DNA from: Eleginops maclovinus
Lineage: Eukaryota > Chordata > Actinopteri > Perciformes > Eleginopidae
Direction of reading: 5' to 3'
Assembly: GCF_036324505.1 (NCBI RefSeq)
Contig: NC_086355.1
Coordinates: forward strand, 22,965,018 to 23,029,017
DNA length: 64,000 nt
The translations under genes were made by a program, and so were the position numbers. This document shows, one piece after another, positions 1-10,790 of this stretch (the first letter of the stretch is position 1; each line of letters begins with the position of its first letter). The notes under the pieces are model-generated. The model was not told the origin of the DNA and ran no database searches. It was given only the letters and a program-made list of their open reading frames with translations.

Positions 1-1795
1 CAGTATTCCAGAGCTGGGACCAAGTCATTGTCTTGCAAGTCCATTTGGCACATATTGTAAGTACATAAGTGAAACTTCAGTTTAGTGTCCTTAACCTTTG
101 TGCTCCGAGTCCTCACCTCTACCTTCAGGTAGGCGTCCATTGTTCGCCAGCAGGTTGTTTGTCTTTGTTGACCCCCGGACATTTTTTGTACCTGAATCAA
201 ATGATCTTTGGTATAAATTGTCCTATAACCGTTCCTTAGTTAAGTACAATTAGTTCTTTATTTTGTCACACTACTCCAAGTGAGTGAATATGGGGAATTA
301 AGTATGTCTGAGTGTGTTACATATTGATTTGTGGCACACTTTTAAACATAAATTTAAATATTGGGTAAGGTATCATGTGCAAAGTCCAAGTGGAGTCACG
401 AGTCGTTGGTGTTGAAGTCAGAATCGAGTTGCCAGTCTTTTTTGTTTTTGTCAAGTCCTCAAATTTTGGATACAAACACTCTGGTGTTCCATTAAAAATA
501 AAAGGGAAATTGGAAAAACCCATGAACCCAGCGACTGATCATGCATGTCAAACACATGTCAACTGAGTATACCCCCAATGATGGACTTTGAAGGACATTG
601 TGCATAGTTATAAGCTCTGGTATAAATGTTATATACTTTTTTATACTGCTCTTTCCAAGGTAAAGATTGACCTCCGATAAAAAACTCAAGTTTTATTTAA
701 GCCAGCATCTCTGTCTGAAAGCTCTCAGACAGTCCGTCACTGTGAGGACAGAAACCATGCTGTCTGCTGTCGCTCCGCCTTCCTGCCTCCTGGTTTGGCT
801 CGTTGTCACACTTCATTCATCCCTGACCCCTGAGGGGGGTCAAGGTGTGACCCCGGGCCATGCTTAAAATTGTGATGTCAAAGGTCAGCCTTTCAGCCTT
901 TCGCTAAGAGGTTGGTAATGCTTTAGTGTCATCAAAGCAAAACTCTAAAAGGCATGACAAGGTAAAAAAATTGCAACGCTGGAATCTCAAGTGATTAAAT
1001 CTGTAAGTATTAAGGAGTTTTTCATCTTTTTCGTGGCATGGCAATTGCCATAGGAACTTCAAGCTTTATTTTGTGATGTGCTGTGCCCGTAACTAATGAC
1101 ATGCCGCGAGCGTTATTACCCAATATAGACACAGACAGGAATAATATCGCCAGCTTTTCTCAAATGAAAAAGAATCCTCCCGGGGCTACAAAGTATGTGC
1201 ATGTTCTCAAGCACATCACAGCTGGATTTCCATGTAGCCCCCCCCACCACGACACAAAGCCTCCCAACACACGCACTTGTGTATTTTTATCTCTAACACT
1301 ATTCTGTCCAAAAAAACGCAGTGTGGAAACTTAATTAATCAGATAATGTTAATTCCCTGCACCGTATGGAGCATGAGGACTGGCTCTTCCTCCGCCGCTG
1401 AACCTGTTCAGGGACGTGCTCTATCTCAGAGAGGTTTCCCGTGGAAGGACACAGTAACTCACACCAAGCACAGTTAAAGGCTTATTGTGATTGATACAAA
1501 GGCAGACAGAGCAGAGAACTTGGCGACTACTAACATTAATTAAAAATGTGAAATGCATGATTGCTCTCCCCCTCAGGCAGCAGCCTCACCCTTTTATCTG
1601 GGAACCAGGGCAACCTCCCCTACCCAACAAGGATTCAGATCAGTATCAGTACAATATCAAATTATTACTACTTAAGTCAAAGTACTGAGAAAGTACTTAG
1701 GCTAAGTTTTATTGCTAAAAATATTCTTAAATCTTTATCTCTACATGTATGGCAGCCATTCCAGTGTTTGTTGAATTCCAACACAGATAACAATT
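1..1795. other. No gene seen
   Basis: The stretch is AT-rich. It holds only short overlapping open frames on both strands, with no recognisable domain, splice-framed exon or RNA gene. I see no clear repeat family apart from a faint AGTACTT-rich patch near 1640-1710 that resembles the hAT-like miniature element found elsewhere in the window. Confidence 0.6.
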
Positions 1796-1799
1796 GTCA

Positions 1800-1918
1800 G
1801 TAGTTTATAGAATACAATGAGAAAATTAAAAATCATTTAACTCAAAGACAAACCTATAATTAATAAAACAAGAGAAACTGATAATGTTGCAGTGGTCTCT
1901 TAATTTTTTCTGGAGCTG

Positions 1919-1920
<2 letters not shown>
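1800..1920. mobile_element. Terminal remnant of a Tc1-like transposon
   Basis: The stretch ends with CTCTTAATTTTTTCTGGAGC followed by TGTA. I recognise this as a terminus of a fish Tc1-like family whose ends read, inverted, as TACAGCTC followed by an A-rich AATTAAGAGACC motif. The preceding 80 bases resemble the subterminal region of the same family. The other end and any transposase are absent, so this is a fossil. It abuts a TA microsatellite, which fits the TA target preference of this superfamily. The family assignment rests on memory of the terminal motif. Confidence 0.5.

Positions 1921-1950
<30 letters not shown>
1919..1950. repeat. (TA)n microsatellite
   Basis: About 32 bases of TA units with one AAA interruption lie between two Tc1-type ends. 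A second, longer TA tract lies beyond the far end of the neighbouring Tc1 element. That element therefore probably inserted into, or seeded, a TA repeat. Confidence 0.9.
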
Positions 1951-2131
1951 CAGTGCTCAGCGTCAATGAGTACACCCCCTTTGAAAAGTAACATTTTTAA
2001 CAATATCTCAATGAACACAAAAACAATCTCCAAAATGTTGACAAGACCAAGTTTAATATAACATCTGTTTAACTTATAACATAAAAGTAAGGTTAATAAT
2101 ATAACTTAGATTACACATGTTTTAGTTTTAC

Positions 2132-2515
2132 TCAAATAAGGGCGATGCAAAAACTACTACATCTAGTACTTTGTATGGCCTCCATCATTTTTAATGACAG
2201 CACCAAGTCTTTTAGGCATGGAATGAACAAGTTGGAAACATTTTTCCATTCTTCAAGAAGGACCTCTTTCAGAGACCGGATGCTGGATGGAGAGTGATGC
2301 TCAACTTGTCTCTTCAGAATTCCCCATAAGTGTTCAACTGGGTTCAGATCAGGAGACATACTTGGCCACTGAACCACTTTCACCCTGTTCTTCTTCAGAA
2401 ATCCAACAGTGGCCTTAGATGTGTGTTTAGGATCTTTGTCATGTTGGAAAAGTGCACGACGACCAAGGGCACGGATTGATGGTAGCATCTTCTCTTTCAG
2501 TATAGTGCAGTGCAT
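2132..2515 (-). pseudogene. Tc1-type transposase, C-terminal fragment
   Basis: About 127 residues of an enzyme normally near 340 residues, which cuts and pastes Tc1 elements at TA sites. The DDE catalytic core motifs are visible. FQHDKDPKHTS holds the second catalytic aspartate, and SPDLNPVEHLWG holds the third acidic residue. Exactly 34 residues separate the D of QHD and the E of PVE, giving the DD34E signature of Tc1. The expected first aspartate and the paired-type helix-turn-helix are absent because unrelated repeat sequence begins just upstream (above 2520). No functional start is implied: the first Met is simply where the frame opens. The fragment sits about 75 bases from the left terminal repeat, the normal position for the transposase 3' end. 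Confidence 0.85.
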
Positions 2516-2520
2516 CTATG

Positions 2521-3690
2521 AATTCATGATGTGGGTTTTGCGCTATATGCAATATTGTCAAAAACTTTAAAAAGTTTTCACAGGCCACACATTTGGTCCA
2601 ATGTTCATGAAAATTAGCACAGATGATGTTCAGACCAAGCGTCACAAATCTATCTATATGGCATTTTGATTTGCCAAAGCGTTTGCCCGTCACAGCCAAT
2701 CAAAATTGGCGGCGAAGCACATCTTTGCTCAGATCCAATTTTTTTGTTTGGCTGTGCACATTATTTTTTTAAATGTGGCCTATATCAGACTCCAGTATGA
2801 ACTGCTCACGGTCCTGAACTGACCTGCATGCGCAGAAGAACAATAACAAAAACGTCACACGCATCACGCTGTGTACGGAAGTAAACATGGATGCTACTGA
2901 AGTCAGCGTTTACGGTTTAATTGTTAAGTTGTTGTGCAGTGGAAGCCGGCGAAGTTATGAGCAGATGATAACGAGAAGAAGGATGAGAAGAAAGAGAGCA
3001 ACATTGTTAACAATGGCTTTTTGTGGAGCAATGGCTACTACGTCTGTACGGAGGTGTGTTTGGATGCGGAGTGTGAGCCAGGAGTGGTGGGATCGTGACA
3101 TCTGCCATGTTTGTAATCACCGCGTCCGAGTGACTTCTGCCCTGCCAGCGCAGATTAATGACGATTGTCGCTCTAGAATGACGTAAAAGTCGCATGAATT
3201 GTGACATGACTGTTCAGACTTAGGTCGCATTGCAAAACATCAGACCTGTATCTGATTTAGGACCACATATGAAAGTAGCCCAAATCTGATTTGGAAAAAT
3301 CGGATTCCATGTGATTTGTTCACACTGTTATAAATAAATCGGATTTGGGCCACTTTTGCCTGCAGTGTGAACGAGGCCTAATTGATGGGGCCGCCATATT
3401 GGATTTAATTGAAAGGATTAACGTTTTTCCACAGGCCACAAATGTTGTCCAATTTACACCACATTTGCTTTTATATTTTCGTAAGCGTTTGTCCGTCACA
3501 GCCTATGAAATTCAACACCAAAGACGCCAAGACAGAAAGTCAAATCATTTTTCAGCCAATCTCTGATCAATTGACGTGAAACTTGCTGTGAGTGCTTACG
3601 GCCATGCCTTTGACATGATAACATCAAGTTGCCATGGCAATCTGGCCTTCTAGACTGCTTGGCACCCTCATCGCTGCTTGCAGCTGTATT
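2521..3690 (-). repeat. Dispersed repeat, copy A (inverted relative to copy B)
   Basis: Bases 2521-2711 and 3377-3690 match, in reverse complement and in the right order, bases 5640-5840 and 5098-5430. Shared blocks include GTGGCCTGTGAAAA and the GACGGGCAAACGC / GACGGACAAACGC pair. The middle of copy A is replaced by another element (2711-3377), and about 200 bases present in copy B are missing. Copy A lies inside the Tc1 element where most of the transposase should be. I do not know this family's name. No long open frame supports a protein. Confidence 0.75.
2711..3377. mobile_element. Non-autonomous DNA transposon inside repeat copy A
   Basis: The homology between repeat copies A and B breaks at about 2711 and resumes at about 3377, which delimits an inserted block of about 665 bases. 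Its subterminal parts are imperfect inverted repeats: TGTGGCCTATATCAGAC near 2776 pairs with the reverse complement of the CTGATTTAGGACCACAT block near 3252-3270. The right edge carries TGCAGTGTGAACGAGGCC, a motif I associate with short non-autonomous DNA elements of fish. The superfamily is uncertain. The 99-residue frame within it has no recognisable domain. Confidence 0.5.
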
Positions 3691-3793
3691 ATTAAACTTA
3701 GTCTTGTCAACATTTTGAAAATTGTTTTTGTGTTCATTGAGATATTGTTTAAAATGTTACTTTTCGAGGGAGTGTACTCATTTACGCTGAGCA

Positions 3794-3854
3794 TTATATA
3801 TATATATATATATATATATAGACAGTATATATATATATATATATATATATATAC

Positions 3855-3903
<49 letters not shown>

Positions 3904-3955
3904 TGTCTATATATATATATATATATATATAGACAGTATATATATATATATTGTT
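3794..3955. repeat. (TA)n tract with inverted GACAGTATA units
   Basis: The tract is about 160 bases of TA dinucleotides broken by GACAG or CTGTC words. The interruptions are arranged as inverted pairs: GACAG, then CTGTC, then CTGTC, then GACAG. This gives several perfect TA-stem palindromes. It adjoins the right end of the Tc1 element. Confidence 0.9.
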
Positions 3956-4139
3956 TATGATTTAGATTTGATTGTCTATTGGAAGCGCTCAAAAGGCACC
4001 ACATCCAAATTTTTGTTTAGGAACCATTGGTTTAACCTTTAACAATGCACTATGTGTTATGAACCTCCATTTCTTAAATAACATTTCAATCTAAAAAGGA
4101 AACTTGATCAACACCTGTCAGATAAATATAGCTGTGTCC

Positions 4140-4265
4140 AAAGTAATATTTCCCTATAAAATGTAAAGGGGTATCAGACCTTAAGTAGCATCAAATGCAA
4201 ATACAGTATAGTATCCTATAGCCTTATTGTACCTCATATCTAATACTTGAGTAAATCTTTTATTT
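4140..4265 (-). mobile_element. Fragment of the hAT-like miniature element
   Basis: The block resembles the AGTAC-rich family of 6347-6847, read in reverse. Words such as AATATTTCCCT, AAGTAGCATCAAATGCAAAT and ATACTTGAGTAAA occur in the family's order. No terminal repeats or target duplication remain. Confidence 0.45.
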
Positions 4266-4560
4266 CCCATAACTGCAAGCCCCTTCCTCTCCAGTTCTTT
4301 GCCTTCATCACATCGCTTCATCACCTTTTTGAAGTTCTAAAAATTGATTTCAGTAAAAGGTAGAGCCTCTTTTGGTTGGCCCTCTCTCCCTCCACTTTCT
4401 CTGTGCTGTAAAATGCTTTGAGATGGTCCTGGCTTCAGGTGAAATGTGGCCCTCATTCCCCCTCTACTCCCTCTACTTCTCAACTCCCCACTTGAGAACA
4501 GTTTAAGAGGGGGGGATGTGAAAGTGGACAGAAGGGATGGAAAGATGAAAGACATCAAGC
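4266..4560. other. No gene seen
   Basis: Unique-looking sequence with pyrimidine-rich patches around 4370-4480. The 73-residue minus-strand frame here shows no domain and is probably chance. Confidence 0.55.
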
Positions 4561-4564
4561 TTTT

Positions 4565-4977
4565 AGGTGGAGGCAGGCTTGGGGAGTAATGGATTACATC
4601 TAACAGGATTACCTAATCAGGATACAACAACACAGATAACTGTATTCCCTTAAAGTTACATACAACAAAAAGATATAATGGGATTACTATTATATTTCTT
4701 AAAAACACAAGGATTACTCGCGTTAAAAATCTCAGATGTTATTCCTGCTGTTTAAACTGTAGTATGTGCTCATGTGTTTCAGTGTTGGTGTATAGGCTGC
4801 TGCCTGAATATGCTTCATGAAAGGCAGGTTTTCCTATAAATAAAATAATTTCTGATCCGAAATATCTTGGTTTCTTCTTTTCTAAGGTCAATAAGTTCTG
4901 TTGTCTTACATAATACACTTCAGTAAAAAAAATATCCTGACATGTATTTTCTCTTGTTTTTATCTGCATTACATTTT
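4565..4977 (+). repeat. Dispersed repeat with a GGGGAGTAATGG end
   Basis: The block starts TTGGGGAGTAATGGATTACA, followed by AGGATTACCTAATCAGGATAC. Parts recur at 28518-28567 plus 28895-29065, 31205-31345 (inverted), 42255-42567 (inverted) and 61155-61223 plus 62153-62235. A shared block is GAAAGGCAGGTTTTCCTATA. The inverted copy ends GTTACTCCCCAAG, so the terminus is well defined. It is probably a non-autonomous transposon. I cannot assign the superfamily. Confidence 0.6.
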
Positions 4978-5097
4978 CAAGATTCAAGGATTCAGAGGCG
5001 CTATTGTCACAGTAGCTACAGTGTAAAAATGGCAAAGAAAATCTTAAGTCCCAGTCTCCTCCAACAATGCAGCATGAATATTTTTAAGACATATAAC
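4978..5097 (-). mobile_element. LINE 3' tail fragment
   Basis: The sequence GCTATTGTCACAGTAGCTAC followed by AGTGTAAAAATGGCAA and TCCCAGTCTCCTCCAACAAT matches the tail of the longer LINE copy at 18340-18440. The polarity, with the element's 3' end at the left, is taken from that copy. No reverse-transcriptase coding sequence is left here. Confidence 0.6.
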
Positions 5098-6132
5098 AAA
5101 TACAGCAGCAAGCAGCGATGAGGGGGCCAAGCAGTCCAGAAGGCCAGATTGCCATGGCAACTTGATGTTATCATATCAAGAGCATGGCCGTAAGCACTCA
5201 CAGCAAGTTTCACGTCAATTGATCAGAGATTGGCTGAAAAATGATTTGACTTCCTGTCTTGGCGGATTTGGTGTTGAATTTCATAGACTGTGACGGACAA
5301 ACGCTTACGAAAATATAAATGCAAATGTGGTGTAAATTGGACAAAATTTGTGGCCTGTGAAAAAACGTTAAGCATTTCAATTAAATCCAATATGGCAGCT
5401 GCATCAATTAGGCTGACATGACAAGTTGCCATGTCTCGGCCTTAGGACCTCCCACAGTATAAACAGACGATTTTTAGTTTTAAGGCAAACTTATTAAGAG
5501 TTATCAGGCAGAACATATTTGTGCTTATTGCAGCGCCTCCAAGTGGTCAAATGATGCACACATGTTTGGAGTTACCAAGAACTGGGTGAGTTTGGTTTTG
5601 ATACATCAAAGCGCTGCTGAGATATGTGCACACTTCCTGTCTGCCGCCAATTTCGATTGGCTGTGACGGGCAAACGCTTTTGCAAATCAAAATGTGATAT
5701 AGATAGATTTGTGACGCTTGGTCTGAAGATCATCTGTGCCAATTTTCGTGAACATTGGACCAAATGTGTGGCCTGTGAAAACTTTTAAAAGTTTTTGACA
5801 ATATTGCATACAGCGCAAAATCCACCACGGTAATTGAGGTCATTGAGGTACCTCATTTTTAAAAATCAGGCTTACGGTTCAGAAGTTACGTGCTTAAATG
5901 CAACTCCAACTTTGCCCAAATGGTAGCGCTAGAGCGTCCGAAGCACTGACATGAAACTTGGTGAAAAGTATCATGGGACCGTTCCCAATCAGTGTGCCAA
6001 ATGTCATAACTTTTTACCATACGGCTCTAGGGGCTGTCATAGACAACTTAGCCAGAAGAAGAAGAAGGGGAATAATAAGAAAAGGTAGAAACACTCAGGG
6101 TGCCTTGCAGCTTCGCTGCTTTGCCCCCAAAA
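5098..6132 (+). repeat. Dispersed repeat, copy B
   Basis: This is the most complete copy of the repeat found inverted inside the Tc1 element. It carries two similar internal modules, near 5220-5400 and 5640-5830. Each has a GACGG(A/G)CAAACGCTT block and a TTTGTGGCCTGTGAAAA-type or ATGTGTGGCCTGTGAAAA block, which suggests an internal duplication. The right part has a GAAGAAGAAGAAGGGG run and ends with a CAGCTTCGCTGC palindrome. Small open frames on both strands carry no domain. The function and family are unknown to me. Confidence 0.65.
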
Positions 6133-6346
6133 AAACACATTTAAAAAAGCAATACAAAAATTGGTGCGAGAAGAAACTTAGTAGAAATAAAATGGTGCAA
6201 GATTAAGTTGCTAGACCAATGTGCCAACTTTGCAAGAGAAGTAAACTTGTCAAAATACAATACATGTTGCAGAGAATGTTGTAAGTGAATGCATTTGTTA
6301 TTGAAGTGATCAAAACAAGTAATGGAAAGTTATATGGTTACATTAC

Positions 6347-6847
6347 CTGTAGTAAAATGTAGATTAAAGTGGATTTACTCAAGTGCTATAAGTAAGTACA
6401 AATTTGAGATACTTTCATTTTTGTTGCTATTTTGTACTTGTACTCCAATATATTCAGAGGTAAATGGTGTACTTTTACTCCTCTAAATGTATTTAATCCC
6501 TTTAGTTACTTTACAGATTAGGATTAATGATGGTAAATATAATCAGCCCTTAAATCAGACTTTAGTTCACCTGCAGTAAATCCAGCAGCTACCCTGCAGT
6601 ATACAAAGCCATTCAAACTAGCTGCACCTTTACCAGCTCTGAGAACACTTTAATGATCAATAATTATAAAACATCTCAGAGATATTATTCTGAAATGGAC
6701 CAATCAAACAATGACTACTTTTACTGTCGCTACTTTAAGTACATTTTGATGCTAATACTTTTACTTGAGGAACATTTTGATTGCATGACTAACAGAGTAT
6801 TCCCACACTCTGGTACTTCTAGGATCTGAGTACTTTTCCCACCTCTG
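6347..6847 (+). mobile_element. hAT-like miniature element, copy 1
   Basis: A non-coding element of about 500 bases from an abundant teleost family rich in AGTAC words. The 3' end is AGTACTTTTCCCACCTCTG. The 5' end, CTGTAGTAAAATGTAG, is a worn version of CAGTGGTGTAAAGTA. It is flanked by TACATTAC on the left (6339-6346) and TACATGAC on the right (6848-6855), a 7-of-8 match as expected for an old hAT target duplication. The central part closely matches the copy at 20416-21125 over roughly 170 bases. Confidence 0.7.
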
Positions 6848-6855
6848 TACATGAC

Positions 6856-8565
6856 TTTTATGTTGTGATATATTTTGTTTACAGGTAACTAGTCATTCTA
6901 ACAGAGTACATTTTTGAGGTTACCCTCCCAATCCACTGTGTTTGCATTGGACTGCAGCTGAAGGGTGTATCCGTCTTCGGTAAACTTCAGAAGGCGCCGC
7001 GGCCTGGATTGTCTCTCAGCCCTGCAGCTCCAGACAGCAGGCGCATGCTTGAAGTACAAAGGTTAGACATCAGCGCTGCGGGCCTGTAGCAAATCAAACC
7101 TGTTGAGTGGAGAGAGTTGAACTGTTGAGGGTAATAAAGGCATTGAAAGCGCTGCTGCTTTATTGGTCTGGGTGGTGGCAGCGAAGATGAGAGAAGAAGT
7201 GTAACAAATCACGCTGGAAGCCACAGACTGAGAGAACATGCTCTGTGAGATACACCAGAACCCCTTCCCCTAATCGACATGCACATCACGCTGCCCTGGA
7301 ATGTCCCCCTAATTTTTCTGGCACCTGAATAGTTGGGAATCCTTTTAAGAGGGAAATTGAAACCGTACTGAAGTGGTCTTGGCAGCGTGTGGGCAGAGTT
7401 TTGTCAGTTACGTGGTGTTTTTCTTGCTCGATGTGGGCTATTATCTGTAACCAATCCTACCCTCATGAATTCACAGCTGAGGATGTTTAAATTCAGCATG
7501 AGGACATGAACACACACGTACACACACACATGCAGGCTAGACCTGAGGGAAACAGTAGCTGCAAATGTTTCGGTGTGTTTGTTTTAAACCTGTTTGAAAT
7601 ACCGAAAGGGGGTGGAGTTAACGACAGCTGCACGATTCCGATGATGTCAGGTATGGTGTCAGTCACAGTCATAAGCCTCTTGTTCCTTGGAATTGTTTTT
7701 TTAGTGATTGACAGACGTTCTAGCAGAGAGAAGAGCTTATCTGGAATACAAAGACAATCCAAATGTTGCTGGGGCTTATTATTACAGCGATGCAATTTCT
7801 TTGGTTCTTCTGATTGTCTTATCTTTTTTTGGGGGATAGAAGTCTTCATTTGGCTGATTTTTCTGACACAGGTAACTGCGTTCCACAGCTCAGTTCACCT
7901 CACACACACTCTAGTGTGACAGCAAACTGACAGCTCATCAAAACAGCATTAGCTAATTATGTCTCATAACCATACCTTTGGTCTGACCTTTTTTTCCCAA
8001 ATGACATATGAGAAGCTTTGACATTTAAAATTCTAACTATATATTTATGTTTTACATCCTATACTTATGCTATATCCATATTGCTCTTAAGTACAGCATT
8101 ATTACAAAAAAGTATTGGTATTTTTCTAGATATAGGCAGCCTAACAAGGCTCTATATGAGGTGTTTTGTGTAACATTTGGAACCTTTATATCATTTAGTA
8201 ACATTTCCTGGTGCAATCCAGTGTTGTAAAATGACTTTGTACCATGACTGTAAAAGAACATGGCGATTGTTGTTGAGACCGTAAACAACCTTTATGATAG
8301 CAGCAAAAACATGCTCTATTAATCTTATTATTATGCTAAAAATGACCCCTATTTTCAGCTACAAGGCTGCTTTATTTAGCTAAGTGATGAGAACATACTA
8401 GGCTTGTGCCGTTCTGCACAGGTTGGTGAGATCGGAGGAAGCTAGTAGCCACTGGAAAGGCCTCTGCAAATCAAATTACGGAACAACCATGTTGTGGTGT
8501 GCAACAGCGTCTAAAAGCACCGTTATGCTGGTGAATGTGTGCTTAACAAAGTTCAAACGTATATT
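6856..8565. other. No gene seen
   Basis: The longest frames, at 7506-7919 (plus, 137 residues) and 7493-7849 (minus, 118 residues), overlap antisense. Neither shows a domain. The plus frame has a hydrophobic run near its middle but begins in an ACACAC-rich stretch. I treat both as chance. Nothing else is recognised. Confidence 0.55.
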
Positions 8566-8905
8566 GCTGCCTTACCCAACTTGATGCTCTGCAAAACTGG
8601 AAGAATTAGGAAGCACCCACCCAAATGGAAAATGTTGGTGAAATAATATTTAAGCTTAAAAAGAAACATGTCAGTTTTTGTTTGTTTTGCAAGTATGAGA
8701 GGGGCTGCAATATTATTCGATGATTACCATTTTTCACCTTCCCAGTCCTTCTTTAACTAATTTATTATGAGTGTTTCGAACATATTTTTTCACGTTTCAA
8801 TATTTTCTCTTTTTTTTTGGACGAAGTGCTTTTTAGTGTCATGTTGAAACGTTTGCTGAAAAAACTGAAACGTTGACTTTGATTAAATATAATGTCAATG
8901 ACTAT
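8566..8905 (+). repeat. Direct duplication, left unit
   Basis: The unit starts near ATTGCTGCCTTACCCAACTT and contains CTGCAAAACTGGAAGAATTA followed by GGAAGCACC. It continues to TTTTTAGTGTCA and CGTTTGCTGA. It matches 10297-10640 with substitutions and small indels. A partial third unit begins just after it, at 8913-8945 (ATTGCTACCTTACCCATGGA then AGAATTAAG). The end carries AACTGAAACGTTGA, a terminal motif of the miniature element seen at 29950-30200. Confidence 0.65.
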
Positions 8906-8945
8906 ATCATATATTGCTACCTTACCCATGGAAGAATTAAGATAA

Positions 8946-10296
8946 CATGTCTCAGCATGATGCCCAAATCATTCCCAATCAAGTTACTCTCCAGTAGCCA
9001 AAAAAATCTTTGCCAGCTTCTGCATGTTTAGACCCATAGAGTTTTATCTGATTAGAAGCATGTTTAGCTCAGGATTCAAATGTTGAAAATATCCTGTCAT
9101 ACAAAAGCATTATTTTTACATTTAACAAACATGCGTCGATTACAACTGGAGGGTAAAGGGCGGGTTATGCTCCATGCTAGCTTAGGAATGAACAGAGTGG
9201 TAGAATGCTAAATGGCAAATTTACACAAAATAACAATTTTTAAATAGTCTCTTTATACAGTTTGTGTTCAATTTCTGTTCATATGTCAATCAGAACCAGA
9301 CGTTTGGAGTGCAGGATTTCTAAAAGCATTCTTTCAGGCTTAACTTGCAAATATAAAATTAAAAAAACAAAACAATGGACTCAATAGAGCCACATTTTCC
9401 TGCAGTAAAGTCTTTCATTGTGTTCGATGCATTTCTTACACCACAACGACAAGCTGTCAGTAGTTGGTCGACTGTCTTAATGAAGAAAATGTCAAACTGC
9501 TTCTTTATTACAAACTAATGTCGGGGTTCAAGAAAACAAATTGTTTTTCTCGCACCCGAAGGTGGCACTTCTCTAGCTAGGTTATTTTCCCATCAGCCCC
9601 TGCATTACTCCACTCTCTGACCCTGTGTTGAACTAAGCTTAATTTATTCACCCGTGCAGCAGACTGTTTGTATGCAAGTTAAATGAGAGCTAATGAGGAT
9701 AAAGCACGGCTACGAACACGTTTCTTCTGGGGCACAATGTTTACTCACTGATACATCTTATGAGGAAGCCAGGAAGAAAAGGGGTGTGAAAAAAAATCAC
9801 GTACATGGGAGTGTGAGTTATTGTGTTCTCGTGGCTCCTTGATAACAACAGTGGCTTGTTTGCATGGGAAAGTGAGGATTACTTTTATGTTTTTACTAGT
9901 TAAATCTAGACAAAGACAGGAAGGCTGCGCTCTCACGTTGTAGTCATGAGAAACAAAAAGGGAAGAATGCCCCTGGGGTTAGCGCCGGGTTTCTTATGGC
10001 TTCAATCATGCTCACCATAATTGGTTCAAACTGAGGAGCAATCATTTTACACTTGCAGTCAAATGTGTCTTTGAACATTAAGGCCTGTGCTGACGTGAGT
10101 GCATTCTTTTCTTTCTGGTTGCTCTGTGTGTGTTTTGCATATTGTTTGGAAACTCCCTGAAAAGTAAGACAATTCTAAAACACTGTCAGTAGGGTAGCCT
10201 GCCATAAGATAAGGTCTTTATATATATATAAATATATTGTCTGCCACTCTGCTGCAGCAACATGGATAAAAGTCAGAATATTCAGACAAAGATTCC
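8946..10296. other. No gene seen
   Basis: AT-rich sequence with short frames only. A short TA run lies near 10217-10238. I see no repeat family, exon or RNA gene. Confidence 0.55.
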
Positions 10297-10640
10297 CAAC
10301 TGGAAGCTCATTCTGCAAAACTGGAAGAATTAGGAAGCACCTAGCCTCCACAAATGGAAAACGTTAATTAAATATGATTTGAACTGAGAAAGAACAATGG
10401 CAGTTTCTGTTTGTCTTGCAAGTATGAGTGGGGATGCAATATTATTTGATGATCACAATTTTTCATCTACCCTGTTGTTGTTTTTTAACTAATGAATGTA
10501 TTATTAGTGTTTCAAATACATTTGTTATGTTCCAACCTTTCTTTTTTTCTTTTTACCAATTTTTATTATTTTTTCCTTTAATTTCTCTTGTTTTTTGGAG
10601 GAAGTACTTTTTAGTGTCAAACGTTTGCTGACAAATTTAC
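10297..10640 (+). repeat. Direct duplication, right unit
   Basis: The counterpart of 8566-8905, about 1.7 kb downstream in the same orientation. Shared words include CTGCAAAACTGGAAGAATTA, TTGCAAGTATGAG, GATGCAATATTATT and CTTTTTAGTGTCA. It has an extra T-rich insertion near 10535-10590. The 67-residue frame is low-complexity Phe-rich sequence from the T runs. Confidence 0.65.
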
Positions 10641-10790
10641 TTTAATTACATTTATTATGTCAACGACTTTCACATAACTGCATTAAGTTAGTTAAAGGCA
10701 ATAATATTAAGTTGAACCTATTTAAAACTTATATAATTAAAGTCAACTAACCTGTTACAATCATGTGTTATCTGTTTACATAATACCCCC
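10610..10790 (+). mobile_element. Miniature element with palindromic core, copy 1
   Basis: The sequence CATTTATTATGTCAACGACT, then CATAACTGCATTAAGTTAGT and GGCAATAATATTAAGTTGAA, matches the left arm of the element at 29950-30200. The right arm, AAAGTCAACTAACCTG, is the partial inverse. The end fuses with the duplicated unit before it, so the boundaries are approximate. Confidence 0.55.

Larger units (their letters stand above)
1951..3796 (-). mobile_element. Tc1/mariner transposon, internally disrupted
   Basis: The two ends are inverted copies over roughly 105 bases. The left end begins CAGTGCTCAGCGTCAATGAG, and the right end (about 3690-3796) reads the same in reverse complement with scattered changes, for example CGCTGAGCA near 3785. 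Both ends touch TA repeats, as expected for a TA target duplication. The transposase is on the minus strand and only its C-terminal third remains (2132-2515). The N-terminal DNA-binding half and the first catalytic aspartate are missing. A different repeat (2521-3690) occupies that place and runs directly into the right terminal repeat. The element cannot move by itself. Confidence 0.82.

Noticed and set aside
7493..7919. 137-residue plus-strand frame and a 118-residue antisense frame, the former with a hydrophobic run
   Set aside because: Both strands are open over the same bases, the start lies in an ACACAC-rich stretch, and no domain or homology is recognisable. This looks like chance in AT-rich DNA.
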